Source: Pseudomonas extremorientalis (GTDB lineage Bacteria > Pseudomonadota > Gammaproteobacteria > Pseudomonadales > Pseudomonadaceae). From it: DNA of 64,000 nucleotides. Under the pieces are notes generated by a model that was not told where the DNA came from, made no database searches, and saw only the letters and a list, made by a program, of their open reading frames with translations. The stretch spans positions 275,055 to 339,054 of the forward strand of contig NZ_MDGK01000058.1 of assembly GCF_001870465.1 (NCBI RefSeq), given 5' to 3'. A program made the position numbers and the translations under genes. Below, piece after piece: positions 36,167 through 44,517 of this stretch. How positions within the stretch are numbered: the first letter of the stretch is position 1; each line of letters starts with the position of its first letter.

Positions 36167-37365
36167 CAGCGTTGCACAGCCTTGGGCGCGGCGAGGCTGT
36201 TGTCATGGATCAACTGGGTGATCATGGCGTCGGCCTCGGCGAGTTGGCGGTCATACACGTTGGTGCTGAACGAGGCCTTCTGCGGCGCCTGTTGCGCCAG
36301 TACCGGGCCGCTCTGGTCATGCAGGTCGACCTTGACCAGGGTGCTCAAGCCCACGCGCAGCGGGTGCTTGGCCAGTTCTTCGGCATTGATGTGGATACGC
36401 ACCGGCACCCGTTGCACGATCTTGATCCAGTTACCCGTGGCGTTCTGCGCCGGCAGCAGGGCAAACGCGCTGCCGGTACCGGCGCCGAGGCTGTCGATGG
36501 TGCCGCTGAATTTCACGTCGCTGCCGTAGATGTCCGACTCGATGTCCACCGGCTGGCCGATGCGCATGTCACGCAGTTGGGTTTCCTTGAAGTTGGCGTC
36601 GATCCACAGCTGGTTCAGCGGGATCACCGCCATCAATGCGGTGCCCGGTTGTACGCGCTGGCCCAGTTGTACGGTGCGCTTGGCCACATAGCCGGTGACC
36701 GGTGCGATCAAGGTGCTGCGCGCATTGGTCAGGTAGGCCTGGCGCAGTTGCGCGGCGGCGGCCTGCACATCCGGGTGAGAACTGATCACCGTGTCATCCA
36801 CCAACGCATTGGTGGTTTTCAGTTGTTGCTCAAGGTTGGTCAGGGCGTTTTTGGCCGCAGTGAGGCTGTCACGGGCATGGGACAGCTCCTCCTGGGAAAT
36901 CGCCCCGCCCTGGGCCAGGGTTTTACGACGATTGAAGTTGTCCTGGGCGGTCTGCACGTCGGCTTTCTGCGCATTGACCTGGGCCTTCATGCCGTCGACG
37001 TTGCTGTACAGGCCGCGCACCTGGCGCACGGTGCGGGCCAGGTTGGCCTGGGCACTTTGCAGGCCGACGGCGGCGTCGTTCGGGTCGAAGTTGATCAGCA
37101 CCTGGCCCTCGTGGACCAGGTCGCCATCGTCGGCGCCGATGCTGACCACGGTGCCGGTGACCAGCGGGGTGATTTCCACCACGTTGCCGTTCACGTAGGC
37201 GTCGTCGGTGCTTTCGCTGAAGCGGCCGTACAGCTCATACCAGCCCCATACGCCGACCACGGCGAGGATGACGATCAGCGCCAGGCCGATCAGCATCACC
37301 TTGCGTTTGCGTGGGTTGTTGTCTTTGGGTTGTTCGGTTGCATTGGTGTTTTCGGCAGTGGCCAT
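36166..37365 (-). CDS. emrA: EmrA-like membrane fusion protein
   Basis: HlyD-family adaptor of 399 aa with a cytoplasmic N-terminus, one membrane anchor (VMLIGLALIVILAVVGVWGWYELY), lipoyl motifs (VTGTVVSIGADDGDLVHEGQVLINFDPNDAAV and TLIAPVTGYVAKRTVQLGQRVQPGTAL) and a long helical hairpin. It bridges EmrB to the outer-membrane channel. Confidence 0.9.
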   Translation of the reverse strand: MATAENTNATEQPKDNNPRKRKVMLIGLALIVILAVVGVWGWYELYGRFSESTDDAYVNGNVVEITPLVTGTVVSIGADDGDLVHEGQVLINFDPNDAAVGLQSAQANLARTVRQVRGLYSNVDGMKAQVNAQKADVQTAQDNFNRRKTLAQGGAISQEELSHARDSLTAAKNALTNLEQQLKTTNALVDDTVISSHPDVQAAAAQLRQAYLTNARSTLIAPVTGYVAKRTVQLGQRVQPGTALMAVIPLNQLWIDANFKETQLRDMRIGQPVDIESDIYGSDVKFSGTIDSLGAGTGSAFALLPAQNATGNWIKIVQRVPVRIHINAEELAKHPLRVGLSTLVKVDLHDQSGPVLAQQAPQKASFSTNVYDRQLAEADAMITQLIHDNSLAAPKAVQR

Positions 37366-37380
37366 GACAAATACCTCAAA

Positions 37381-38832
37381 TTATTCCGTGCGTGTGGCGG
37401 GGGTGGTCGCTGCCACGTTGTCGGCGCTGTAGCCGCCGCCCAGGGCCTGCATCAGTTGAATCGACAGATCGATCTGCGCGGCATTCAGGGTTGCCAGCTG
37501 ACGCTGGGCCTGCAGCAGTTGCTGCTCGATGCTGAGCACATCCAGGTAGTTACCGATCCCGGAGCTGTAGCGCTGCACCCCGGTGTCGTAGGACTGCTGG
37601 GCAATGTCCGCGGCATGTTGCTGGGCCTGGATCTGCCGGCCGGTGTCGCGCAGTTGCGAAAGGGTGTTGCCGATATCGCCCAGGGCTTGCACCAGGGTTT
37701 TGTTGTACTGCGCCACCGCCAGGTCGTAGTCGGCGTCGCGGGCATCGAGGTCGGCACGCAGGCGGCCGCCGTCGAAGATCGGCAGCGAGATCGTCGGCGC
37801 AATGTTGAAGAAGCGGCTGGCCGACCCGAACATCGCATCCCCCAGCAACGACTCGGCCCCGGCGCTCGCGCTCAGGTTGAGGTTGGGGTAGAAGCGCGTC
37901 TTGCTGGCATCGATATTCCGGCCCGCCGATTCGACCCGCCAGCGCGCGGCGATCAGGTCCGGGCGGCGGCCCAACAGCTCGGCCGGCAGCACCGAGGGCA
38001 CGGCCACCGCGCTGGGTTTCAGCACGTTGGGCCGGGCCAGTTCACTGCCACGGTCCGGGCCTTTGCCAAGCAATACGGCCAGGGCGATCTTGGCGCTTTG
38101 CAGCTGTTTTTCCGCGTCGATCAGTTGCGACTGGGCGCTGGCTTCCAGGCTTTCGGTCTGCTGGTACTGGTACTGGCTGTCGATGCCCGAATTCAGCCGG
38201 CGCTTGCCCAGGTCGAGCATCTGCCGGGTGCGCTTGAGGTCGTCGTTGGCCAGGTCGCGCACGATATGGGCCTGGCCCAGGTCGCTGTAGGCCTTGGCGA
38301 CGTTGGCCGCCAGGGTCAGGCGCGCGGCCTGCTGGTCGACCTGGGCAGCACGCGCCTCACCCAACGCGGCTTCCCAGGCCGCACGCTGGCCGCCCCAGAG
38401 GTCGAAGGTGTAATTGAAGCTGGCGCCGATATTGCGCACCGTCGAATAGGCATCGCCCTGCCCGCGTGGGTCCTGGTCCTTGGCCAGGCGCGAGCGGGTC
38501 ACACCGGCGCTGGCATCCAGGGTCGGCATGCGCGCTGCGTCGGCAGCGTAGGCGGCGGCTTCGGCCTGGTGGGCACGGGCGCTGGCCACTTGCATGTCCG
38601 GGCTGTTTTGCAGGGCTTCCTGGATCAGGCCGTCGAGTTGCGGGTCACCGAGGCTTTTCCACCAGTCAGCGGTCGGCCAGGCAGCGCTCGACAAGGTCAC
38701 GCCGCTCAAGGTTTTACCGGTTTGCAATGTGCCGGCGTCGAGGCGTTTGCCTTGGGTGTCGAGGCCACTGTAGTTGGCGCAACCGGCCATGCTCATGGCC
38801 ACCAGCACCAGGCTGAGTGCACGTGTGTTCAT
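37381..38832 (-). CDS. RND/EmrAB-type outer-membrane factor lipoprotein (NodT family)
   Basis: Channel protein of 483 aa with a lipobox (SMAGCANYSG, Cys at residue 18), so it is anchored by a lipid. Helical repeats with the NodT/OprM pattern are seen, including WWKSLGDPQLDGLIQEAL near 60-80 and LPAELLGRRPDLIAARWRVESAGRNI in the second half. It overlaps marR by 4 nt and precedes emrA by 15 nt. Confidence 0.9.
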   Translation of the reverse strand: MNTRALSLVLVAMSMAGCANYSGLDTQGKRLDAGTLQTGKTLSGVTLSSAAWPTADWWKSLGDPQLDGLIQEALQNSPDMQVASARAHQAEAAAYAADAARMPTLDASAGVTRSRLAKDQDPRGQGDAYSTVRNIGASFNYTFDLWGGQRAAWEAALGEARAAQVDQQAARLTLAANVAKAYSDLGQAHIVRDLANDDLKRTRQMLDLGKRRLNSGIDSQYQYQQTESLEASAQSQLIDAEKQLQSAKIALAVLLGKGPDRGSELARPNVLKPSAVAVPSVLPAELLGRRPDLIAARWRVESAGRNIDASKTRFYPNLNLSASAGAESLLGDAMFGSASRFFNIAPTISLPIFDGGRLRADLDARDADYDLAVAQYNKTLVQALGDIGNTLSQLRDTGRQIQAQQHAADIAQQSYDTGVQRYSSGIGNYLDVLSIEQQLLQAQRQLATLNAAQIDLSIQLMQALGGGYSADNVAATTPATRTE

Positions 38833-39302
38833 TGATTACCTACCCGCTGGATGACGATGGCGTCACCGGCAGCTACCAGAATTTTCTTGAGGATCCGCTC
38901 CAGGGTCTGCAGCTCGCCGGGCTCCAGTGCGCCGGCCAATTCGTTCATCGACTGGGCACCGATGTGCGGCAGCATGTCCGCCAGGCGCTGGCCGTCTTCG
39001 GTCAGCACCAGCCGCACCTGGCGCCGGTCCTGCTCGGAACGCTGGCGTGCCAGTAGGCCTTTCTGCTCCAGGCGGTCGAGCATGCGGGTCATGGAACCGC
39101 TGTCCAGGGACAGGTTGCGGCACAGCTCCGCCGGGGTATCCACGTCGAACTGGGCAATGATGATCAACACCTTGAACTGCGCGGCGGTCACGCCGTACGG
39201 CTCCATATGGGTGTCGATAATGCGGTCCTTGAGCAGCGCCGCCCGGCCCAGGAGCAGGCCGAGGTGGCAGTTGCGAAAGCTGTCAGGGGTGAAGTGGGGC
39301 AT
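38829..39302 (-). CDS. MarR-family transcriptional repressor
   Basis: Winged-helix regulator of 157 aa (GVTAAQFKVLIIIAQFDVDTPAELCRNLSLDSGSMTRMLDRLEQKGLLARQRSEQDRRQVRLVLTEDG). It is the first gene of the efflux operon, and two palindromes lie at its promoter, so autorepression lifted by a pump substrate is likely, as for EmrR/MexR-type systems. Confidence 0.9.
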   Translation of the reverse strand: MPHFTPDSFRNCHLGLLLGRAALLKDRIIDTHMEPYGVTAAQFKVLIIIAQFDVDTPAELCRNLSLDSGSMTRMLDRLEQKGLLARQRSEQDRRQVRLVLTEDGQRLADMLPHIGAQSMNELAGALEPGELQTLERILKKILVAAGDAIVIQRVGNQ

Positions 39303-39316
39303 CGGAAGTCACCTTA

Positions 39317-39335
39317 TTACTGCCTAGGCAGTGAA
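39317..39335. promoter_or_regulatory. MarR operator 1
   Basis: TTACTGCCTAGGCAGTGAA, with a perfect 14-bp core ACTGCCTAGGCAGT, starting 15 nt before the marR start codon. It lies in the space between the likely -35 (TTGTCA, minus strand, about 39340) and -10 elements. Confidence 0.75.
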
Positions 39336-39349
39336 TGTATGACAAGATG

Positions 39350-39368
39350 TTACTGCTTAGGCAGCGAA
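39350..39368. promoter_or_regulatory. MarR operator 2
   Basis: TTACTGCTTAGGCAGCGAA, an imperfect copy of operator 1, exactly 33 bp further upstream, or three helical turns, so two dimers would lie on the same DNA face. Confidence 0.7.
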
Positions 39369-39420
39369 TGTCAAATGGAATTATTAGCTTGCTTGGTAAT
39401 GGGCGGATGAATGGCGGGGT

Positions 39421-39465
39421 TCTAAGGATTGCCTGATGGGGTGTGACGCCTTCGCTGAGTACTCT
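39421..39465 (+). promoter_or_regulatory. RcsB-type box 1 and -10 element, adhesin promoter
   Basis: Box TCTAAGGATTGCCTGAT (39421-39437) with a -10-like TACTCT at 39460-39465, starting 39 bp after the start of the box. The box sits just upstream of where the -35 would be, as for a class II activator. The adhesin ATG is at 39501. Two further copies are at 40455 and 48352. Confidence 0.7.
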
Positions 39466-39500
39466 GAGTAGCCTTTTGACCAGTCGACCCCCTCCTTCCC

Positions 39501-40451
39501 ATGACTTCCTTAAAACAGTTTGCTTGCCTCGCGGTCGTCACACTGGCGGGCGCATCAGCCGCCTCTGCGGCTAATTGCACAGCCACCGTCAACACCAATG
39601 AAACCCTTAATTTCGGCGCAAGTCTGTCCAGCGGCAGCCTGACAGTTCCCGCTGATACTCCCGACGGCACCGTGATTTACCAAGACACGGTGCAATCGGG
39701 TCAGAACAGCTGGAAATGCACAGGTTCCTCCCAATACGGCATCGTGATAAACCCTGCGTTAGGCTCGGTCACCAGCGGCTCGACCTACGCTATCGGCAAG
39801 ACAGGCCTTTCGTTCCGCGTCTGGATCGACAGCCTGGATTACTATATGGCTGCACCTGCTTCCCTTAAGCCGAGTAGTTACGGCATCCCCCCAGGCTCGG
39901 TACGCCTGGAAATCGTCAAGTCAGGCCCGCTGTCTCCACAGGTCAAGGTCGCTGCCGGCAACCTGGGCAACTTGCAATCTGACGATCTGATCATCAGCAA
40001 GTACAACCTCACCAACCCCTTGGTGCTGAACGCTGCCTCCTGCCAGACCCCTTCCGTGCCCGTCGCCATGGGCGACGACTATCAGCTCTGGGAGTTTCGC
40101 GACGCAGGCGCAACCCCTCGCACCATTCGCTTCGACATCGGCTTGAACCAGTGCCAGACCGGTATCAATAAAGTGACCTATTCGCTCAAGGCCACCACGC
40201 CCATCGTCGACGCGGCAAAAGGTGTCGTCGCGCTCAACGGCGGCTCCACCGCCAAAGGCATCGGCCTGCAATTGATGGATGATGCCGGGCAACCTATTGC
40301 GTTTGATACCACCTACTCCTTCAGCGGTTTCACCACCACAGGCACCAATTTCAAGATTCCCTTGTCGGCCTCGTATTACCGCTTGCCCACCGGCAACGTC
40401 GAAGCCGGCAGCGCCAACACCGAAGTCACCTTTATCGTGAACTACCTGTAG
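39501..40451 (+). CDS. Fimbrial tip adhesin (two-domain, FimH-like)
   Basis: Secreted protein of 316 aa with a signal peptide (FACLAVVTLAGASAASA). The N-terminal half (about 24-175) is a beta-rich receptor-binding-type domain with cysteines at the mature N-terminus and about residue 75. The C-terminal half (from AASCQTPSVPVAMGDD) has the pilin fold with a disulfide and ends in a donor-strand-type beta strand EVTFIVNYL with penultimate-Tyr pattern. It would cap fibres made by the pilin, chaperone and usher encoded 9 kb downstream. Its separation from them by regulator genes is unusual. Confidence 0.78.
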   Translation: MTSLKQFACLAVVTLAGASAASAANCTATVNTNETLNFGASLSSGSLTVPADTPDGTVIYQDTVQSGQNSWKCTGSSQYGIVINPALGSVTSGSTYAIGKTGLSFRVWIDSLDYYMAAPASLKPSSYGIPPGSVRLEIVKSGPLSPQVKVAAGNLGNLQSDDLIISKYNLTNPLVLNAASCQTPSVPVAMGDDYQLWEFRDAGATPRTIRFDIGLNQCQTGINKVTYSLKATTPIVDAAKGVVALNGGSTAKGIGLQLMDDAGQPIAFDTTYSFSGFTTTGTNFKIPLSASYYRLPTGNVEAGSANTEVTFIVNYL

Positions 40452-40454
40452 CAA

Positions 40455-40499
40455 ACTAAGGATCGTCTGATTTTTCCTACATACGGCCATCCCTAGAGT
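40455..40499 (+). promoter_or_regulatory. RcsB-type box 2 and -10 element, hybrid kinase promoter
   Basis: Box ACTAAGGATCGTCTGAT (40455-40471) and -10-like TAGAGT (40494-40499), again 39 bp from box start to hexamer start. The predicted transcript start, about 7 nt after the hexamer, coincides with the kinase ATG at 40506. Confidence 0.7.
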
Positions 40500-40505
40500 G
40501 ACGGG

Positions 40506-43292
40506 ATGCGATTAAAGAACTATCTCCACCAGATCAGCCCCGTCCTGTCCACGCCCCACGCCGCCCGCCGCCTGTTGCGCATTTTTGCGCTGGTGCTGCT
40601 GGTGGGCATGCTGGGCGGCGTGTACAGCTTCCTGCTATTTACGTTCAACAACGAGATCTCCCAGCGGCGCAGCTACATGAGCAGCGCCATCGCCGAGGCC
40701 CATACCTTTTTCACCACCCGTGAAGCCCTGCTGGAAAGCCTCAGCCTGTCGGCTACACGCAAGGCCAAATTGAACCTGCCGGTGAACGATGAGGAAATCC
40801 GCCTGTTGCTCGGCAAAATCCCGGGTAAGCAATGGAGCATCTGGCTGACCCAGCGCATGCGCGACTTCCTGAAGGCCAAGCAGCTCAACCTGCTGTACGT
40901 CGGCACCGATGCCCAGGTGCTGCGACTGTACGATGCGGGTCCCGTGGCTGCGGACTTTCCCGCGCCCATGCTGGTGCAACTCAATGCCCTCAAGCAGCAG
41001 AAAACCCTGCAGGAACTCTGGCTGACCCACACCGACGGCGGCAACTCGCAGCTATATATCTTTATCCGCCTGGATGAACGCGACCTGGACTCCGGCTGGC
41101 TCGGCCTGGAAATGGATGACCGTGAAGTCTCCAAGGCGTTGAGCGACCACAGTGCTGGCGAGTTCACCATGTTCAACGCCCAAGGTATGCCCCTCTTCAG
41201 CAATAGCCGTAACCCGCCGCCCGGGCAAAACCTGCCGCACCTGCGCCAGCAGGACTTCTTCGGCTTTGTCGGCGACGGTTGGCTGCCCGAGCAATTGGTG
41301 TTGCGCAAACAGCTGAAGTCGTCGGACTGGCAGCTCACCTACTCCATCGACCTGCACGCGGTGCTCTGGGCGCTATGGCCGCAGATGCTCGGCGCCCTGC
41401 TTTTCTGCCTGCTGACCATCAGCCTGGTGGCCCTGTTGACCCGCCGACTGGAACACCGCTTCATCATCCCCGCCATCCACCGCATCCAGGCGCTGGTGGA
41501 AAGCGAGCTGTTCAGCCGCGATGTGATCCAGACTGCGCCCGTGGCCCTGTGCGTGCTGCGGCGCACGGACGGCGAAGTGGTGCTGGAAAACACCCTCGCC
41601 CAACAATGGCTCGGCCAGGCCGGCGCGCAGCTGGGGCCGGGCTGGATCCGTAATGCCTTCGATACGGACGCCCCCTGCCTCACCGACTACTTCAAAGCCG
41701 CCGATGGCCGCCACCTGTACCTGAGCTGCGCGCCCACCCGCTACAAGGGGGAAGACGTGTTGCTCTGCGCCTTCAGCGACATCAGTGCGCGCACCCAGAT
41801 CGAAGCGGCGCTGGAACAGGCACGCCAATCCGCCGATGCCGCCAACGAAGCCAAGACACTGTTCCTGGCGACCATGAGCCACGAAATCCGCACGCCGCTG
41901 TATGGCGTGCTCGGTACCCTGGAGCTTCTCGCTCGTACTCGCCTGGATGCCCAGCAGAAAAGCTACCTGCATGCCATCGAAGGTTCCTCGGCGACGCTGC
42001 TGCAACTGATCTGCGATGTGCTCGACGTGTCAAAGATCGAAGCCGGCCAATTGGCCCTGGAGTTGAGTGAGTTTTGTGTGCCCAGCCTGGTGCAGGAAGT
42101 GGTGCAGGGTTACGCCGCCGCCGCACAGAGCAAGGGTTTGCAGCTGTATGCGTGCCTCGACCCGCAACTGCCGCTGCGCCTGATCGGCGATGCCAGCCGC
42201 TTGCGCCAGATCCTCAACAACCTGCTGAGCAATGCGGTCAAGTTCACTGACTCCGGGCGCGTAGTACTGCGGGTCAAAAAGCTCAGCCGTGAAGGCGAAC
42301 GGGCGTGTCTGCAATGGCAAGTCTCGGACACCGGCAAAGGCATCGCCCAGGAAGACCAGGCACTGATCTTCGAGCCGTTCTACCAGACCGAAGGCAACCC
42401 CCATGTGATCGCCGGCACCGGCCTCGGCCTGCCCATTTGCCTGCGCCTGACCCACTTGATGAACGGCACCCTGCGCATGGTCAGCGAGCCGGGGCTTGGC
42501 AGCAGCTTTTCCCTGGCCGTGCCACTGGAGCAACCCGCTAGCATCGTGCCGTCGCTGCGGCCGCCGTTGGCGCAGGAGGTGGTGTATGTGCTCTCGCCTG
42601 TACGCGAACTGGCCGACAGCCTCTGCGGCTGGCTGCGCCGCTGGGGTGCCCGTGCGCAGGTCGGCCCGCCGTCCAGCGCCGAGCTGGCCGCACCCGCGGT
42701 ACTGCTCGAACTGGTAGAGCGCAGCCTGGACACCTCCTGGCACGGCCCAAGGGTATTCGCCAGCAGCGATGGTGCCCACGAACCGCAATTCACCGGCGAT
42801 GGCTGGCAGGTCAACCTCAACGACCTGAACGCGATCCACCAGGCGGTTCGCCACGCCCAGAACGGCCAGGCCGCACCGTCCCAGGCGCGTTGCGAGCGGC
42901 GCGACCTGCACCCCTTGCACCTGCATATCCTGGTGGCCGAAGACAACGCCATCAACCAGTTGATCCTGCGTGACCAGCTTGAAGAACTCGGTTGTACCGT
43001 AGAGCTGGCCGGCGATGGCGAAGAGGCCTTGTCGCGCTGGTACGAAGGCGCCTTCGACATCGTTCTCACTGACGTCAACATGCCCAAGCTCAATGGCTAC
43101 GAACTGGCCGAAGCCCTGCGATGCCTTGGCTGCAACACCCCGATCATCGGCGCAACCGCCAATGCCCTGCGCGGTGAAGATGCCTTGTGCCTGGCGGCCG
43201 GCATGAATCACTGCCTGGTCAAACCCTTCACACTGCGAGCCTTGTTCACTGCCCTGGCTCCCTACGCACGAGCTACCCATGAAACCCTGTAG
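40506..43292 (+). CDS. Hybrid sensor histidine kinase, PvrS/RocS-like
   Basis: Membrane sensor of 928 aa. The first transmembrane segment is at about 23-45, followed by a periplasmic domain (about 46-290), a second segment (about 292-315), a PAS-like region (about 345-425), HisKA with the phospho-accepting His459 in ATMSHEIRTPLYGVLGTLELL, HATPase_c (LNNLLSNAVKFTD, GTGLGLPICLRL), a degenerate segment, and a receiver with Asp856 (DIVLTDVNMPKLNGYEL). No HPt domain follows, so transfer to DNA-binding regulators would need the HPt of the kinase at 44518. It overlaps the next gene by 14 nt. Related in content to PvrS/RocS of P. aeruginosa; the signal is unknown. Confidence 0.83.
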   Translation: MRLKNYLHQISPVLSTPHAARRLLRIFALVLLVGMLGGVYSFLLFTFNNEISQRRSYMSSAIAEAHTFFTTREALLESLSLSATRKAKLNLPVNDEEIRLLLGKIPGKQWSIWLTQRMRDFLKAKQLNLLYVGTDAQVLRLYDAGPVAADFPAPMLVQLNALKQQKTLQELWLTHTDGGNSQLYIFIRLDERDLDSGWLGLEMDDREVSKALSDHSAGEFTMFNAQGMPLFSNSRNPPPGQNLPHLRQQDFFGFVGDGWLPEQLVLRKQLKSSDWQLTYSIDLHAVLWALWPQMLGALLFCLLTISLVALLTRRLEHRFIIPAIHRIQALVESELFSRDVIQTAPVALCVLRRTDGEVVLENTLAQQWLGQAGAQLGPGWIRNAFDTDAPCLTDYFKAADGRHLYLSCAPTRYKGEDVLLCAFSDISARTQIEAALEQARQSADAANEAKTLFLATMSHEIRTPLYGVLGTLELLARTRLDAQQKSYLHAIEGSSATLLQLICDVLDVSKIEAGQLALELSEFCVPSLVQEVVQGYAAAAQSKGLQLYACLDPQLPLRLIGDASRLRQILNNLLSNAVKFTDSGRVVLRVKKLSREGERACLQWQVSDTGKGIAQEDQALIFEPFYQTEGNPHVIAGTGLGLPICLRLTHLMNGTLRMVSEPGLGSSFSLAVPLEQPASIVPSLRPPLAQEVVYVLSPVRELADSLCGWLRRWGARAQVGPPSSAELAAPAVLLELVERSLDTSWHGPRVFASSDGAHEPQFTGDGWQVNLNDLNAIHQAVRHAQNGQAAPSQARCERRDLHPLHLHILVAEDNAINQLILRDQLEELGCTVELAGDGEEALSRWYEGAFDIVLTDVNMPKLNGYELAEALRCLGCNTPIIGATANALRGEDALCLAAGMNHCLVKPFTLRALFTALAPYARATHETL

Positions 43293-44466
43293 CATTCTGA
43301 TCGTTGAAGACCATCCCTTTCAGCACCTGTATCTGCAGAACCTGTTCAGCGAGCTGGGGGATTTTGATGTGGTGTGCGCCAGGGACGGTGAAGCAGCGCT
43401 GGCCTGCCTGAAACAACGCGATTTCGACCTGGTGCTCACCGACTTGCTGATGCCCGGCATGGACGGTGTGCAATTTATCCAGGGCCTGGCCGCACAACCC
43501 TCACGCCCCGCGCTGGCGATCATGAGCGCCGCGTCACGGCGCATGCTGATGGGCGCGAGTCTGGTAGCGAGCAACCTGCAAGTGAAGGTGATCGGGTTGA
43601 TTTCCAAGCCGGTGAATGCCGCGGCCCTGCGTTGCCTGATCGACCAGTTGCAGGCGCTGCGCCAGGTTGCCCCGGCCCAGACCCAGCCCGGCATCGATTG
43701 CCAAAGCCTGATGAATGCCCTGGACAACGGTGAACTGCACGCCTGGTTCCAACCCAAGAAAGCCCTGAGCAATGGTCGCATCGTCGCGGCCGAAGCCCTG
43801 GTGCGCTGGGTGCACCCCGAGCATGGCCTGTTGCTGCCCGGTGTGTTCCTGCCGGCATTGATCGCCTGCGACCTGGAAGAACGCCTGCTGTGGTGCGTGC
43901 TGAAACAAGCGATGGCCGCCCAAGCCACGTGGCGCCAACACGGCTATGACATCCCAGTGTCGATCAACCTGCCCACGCACCTGCTCAACAGCCACGACCT
44001 GCCCGACCGCATCCTCGCGTTCGTGCTGGAACACCAGGGTTTGCCCGCACGCTTGTGTTTCGAGCTGATGGAGTGCTCGGTACCCGATGACATCAGCAAT
44101 TTCTACGCCGGCGCCTGCCGCTTGCGCATCAAGGGGTTCGGCTTGTCCCAGGACGATTTTGGCAAGGGCTACAGCTCGTACATGAACCTGGTGTCGGCGC
44201 CGTTCACCGAGGTGAAGATCGACCGTGCCCTGGTAGAGGGCTGCAACGCCAACGAAGAATTGGCCCAGGCCCTCACCAGCATCGTCAGCCTGGGACGTCA
44301 ATTGGGCTTGATCGTGGTTGCCGAAGGCGTAGAAACCGCGCAAGAACTTGCACTGTTGCGTAAGATCGACTGCACTCAGGTCCAAGGTTTCCTGATCTCC
44401 CACGCCGTTTCTGCGGATCAGTTCCAGCAATTGCTGACCCACGACGGGCCAGCGAGCGCCTATTGA
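43279..44466 (+). CDS. Response regulator with EAL c-di-GMP phosphodiesterase domain, PvrR/RocR-like
   Basis: Cytoplasmic protein of 395 aa: a receiver domain (residues 4-125, phospho-acceptor Asp55 in DLVLTDLLMPG) and an EAL domain (about 150-390). Catalytic residues seen are Glu172 of EAL, Asn230, Glu262, Asp292-Asp293 of DDFG, Lys313, Glu349 and Gln369. Their spacing matches P. aeruginosa RocR at a constant offset of three residues, as far as I recall that sequence, so it should be an active c-di-GMP hydrolase. It lies between two hybrid kinases and likely lowers c-di-GMP or opposes fimbrial expression, as reported for RocR and PvrR. Confidence 0.87.
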   Translation: MKPCSILIVEDHPFQHLYLQNLFSELGDFDVVCARDGEAALACLKQRDFDLVLTDLLMPGMDGVQFIQGLAAQPSRPALAIMSAASRRMLMGASLVASNLQVKVIGLISKPVNAAALRCLIDQLQALRQVAPAQTQPGIDCQSLMNALDNGELHAWFQPKKALSNGRIVAAEALVRWVHPEHGLLLPGVFLPALIACDLEERLLWCVLKQAMAAQATWRQHGYDIPVSINLPTHLLNSHDLPDRILAFVLEHQGLPARLCFELMECSVPDDISNFYAGACRLRIKGFGLSQDDFGKGYSSYMNLVSAPFTEVKIDRALVEGCNANEELAQALTSIVSLGRQLGLIVVAEGVETAQELALLRKIDCTQVQGFLISHAVSADQFQQLLTHDGPASAY

Positions 44467-44517
44467 CCCGGCTGCCGGGTGTGGAACAACACCGTTAGCT
44501 TGCGAGGTCACCGCGTC

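Noticed and set aside
36172-38835. An 887-codon plus-strand open frame
   Set aside because: Antisense to emrA and the outer-membrane factor gene; no motif, same compositional bias.
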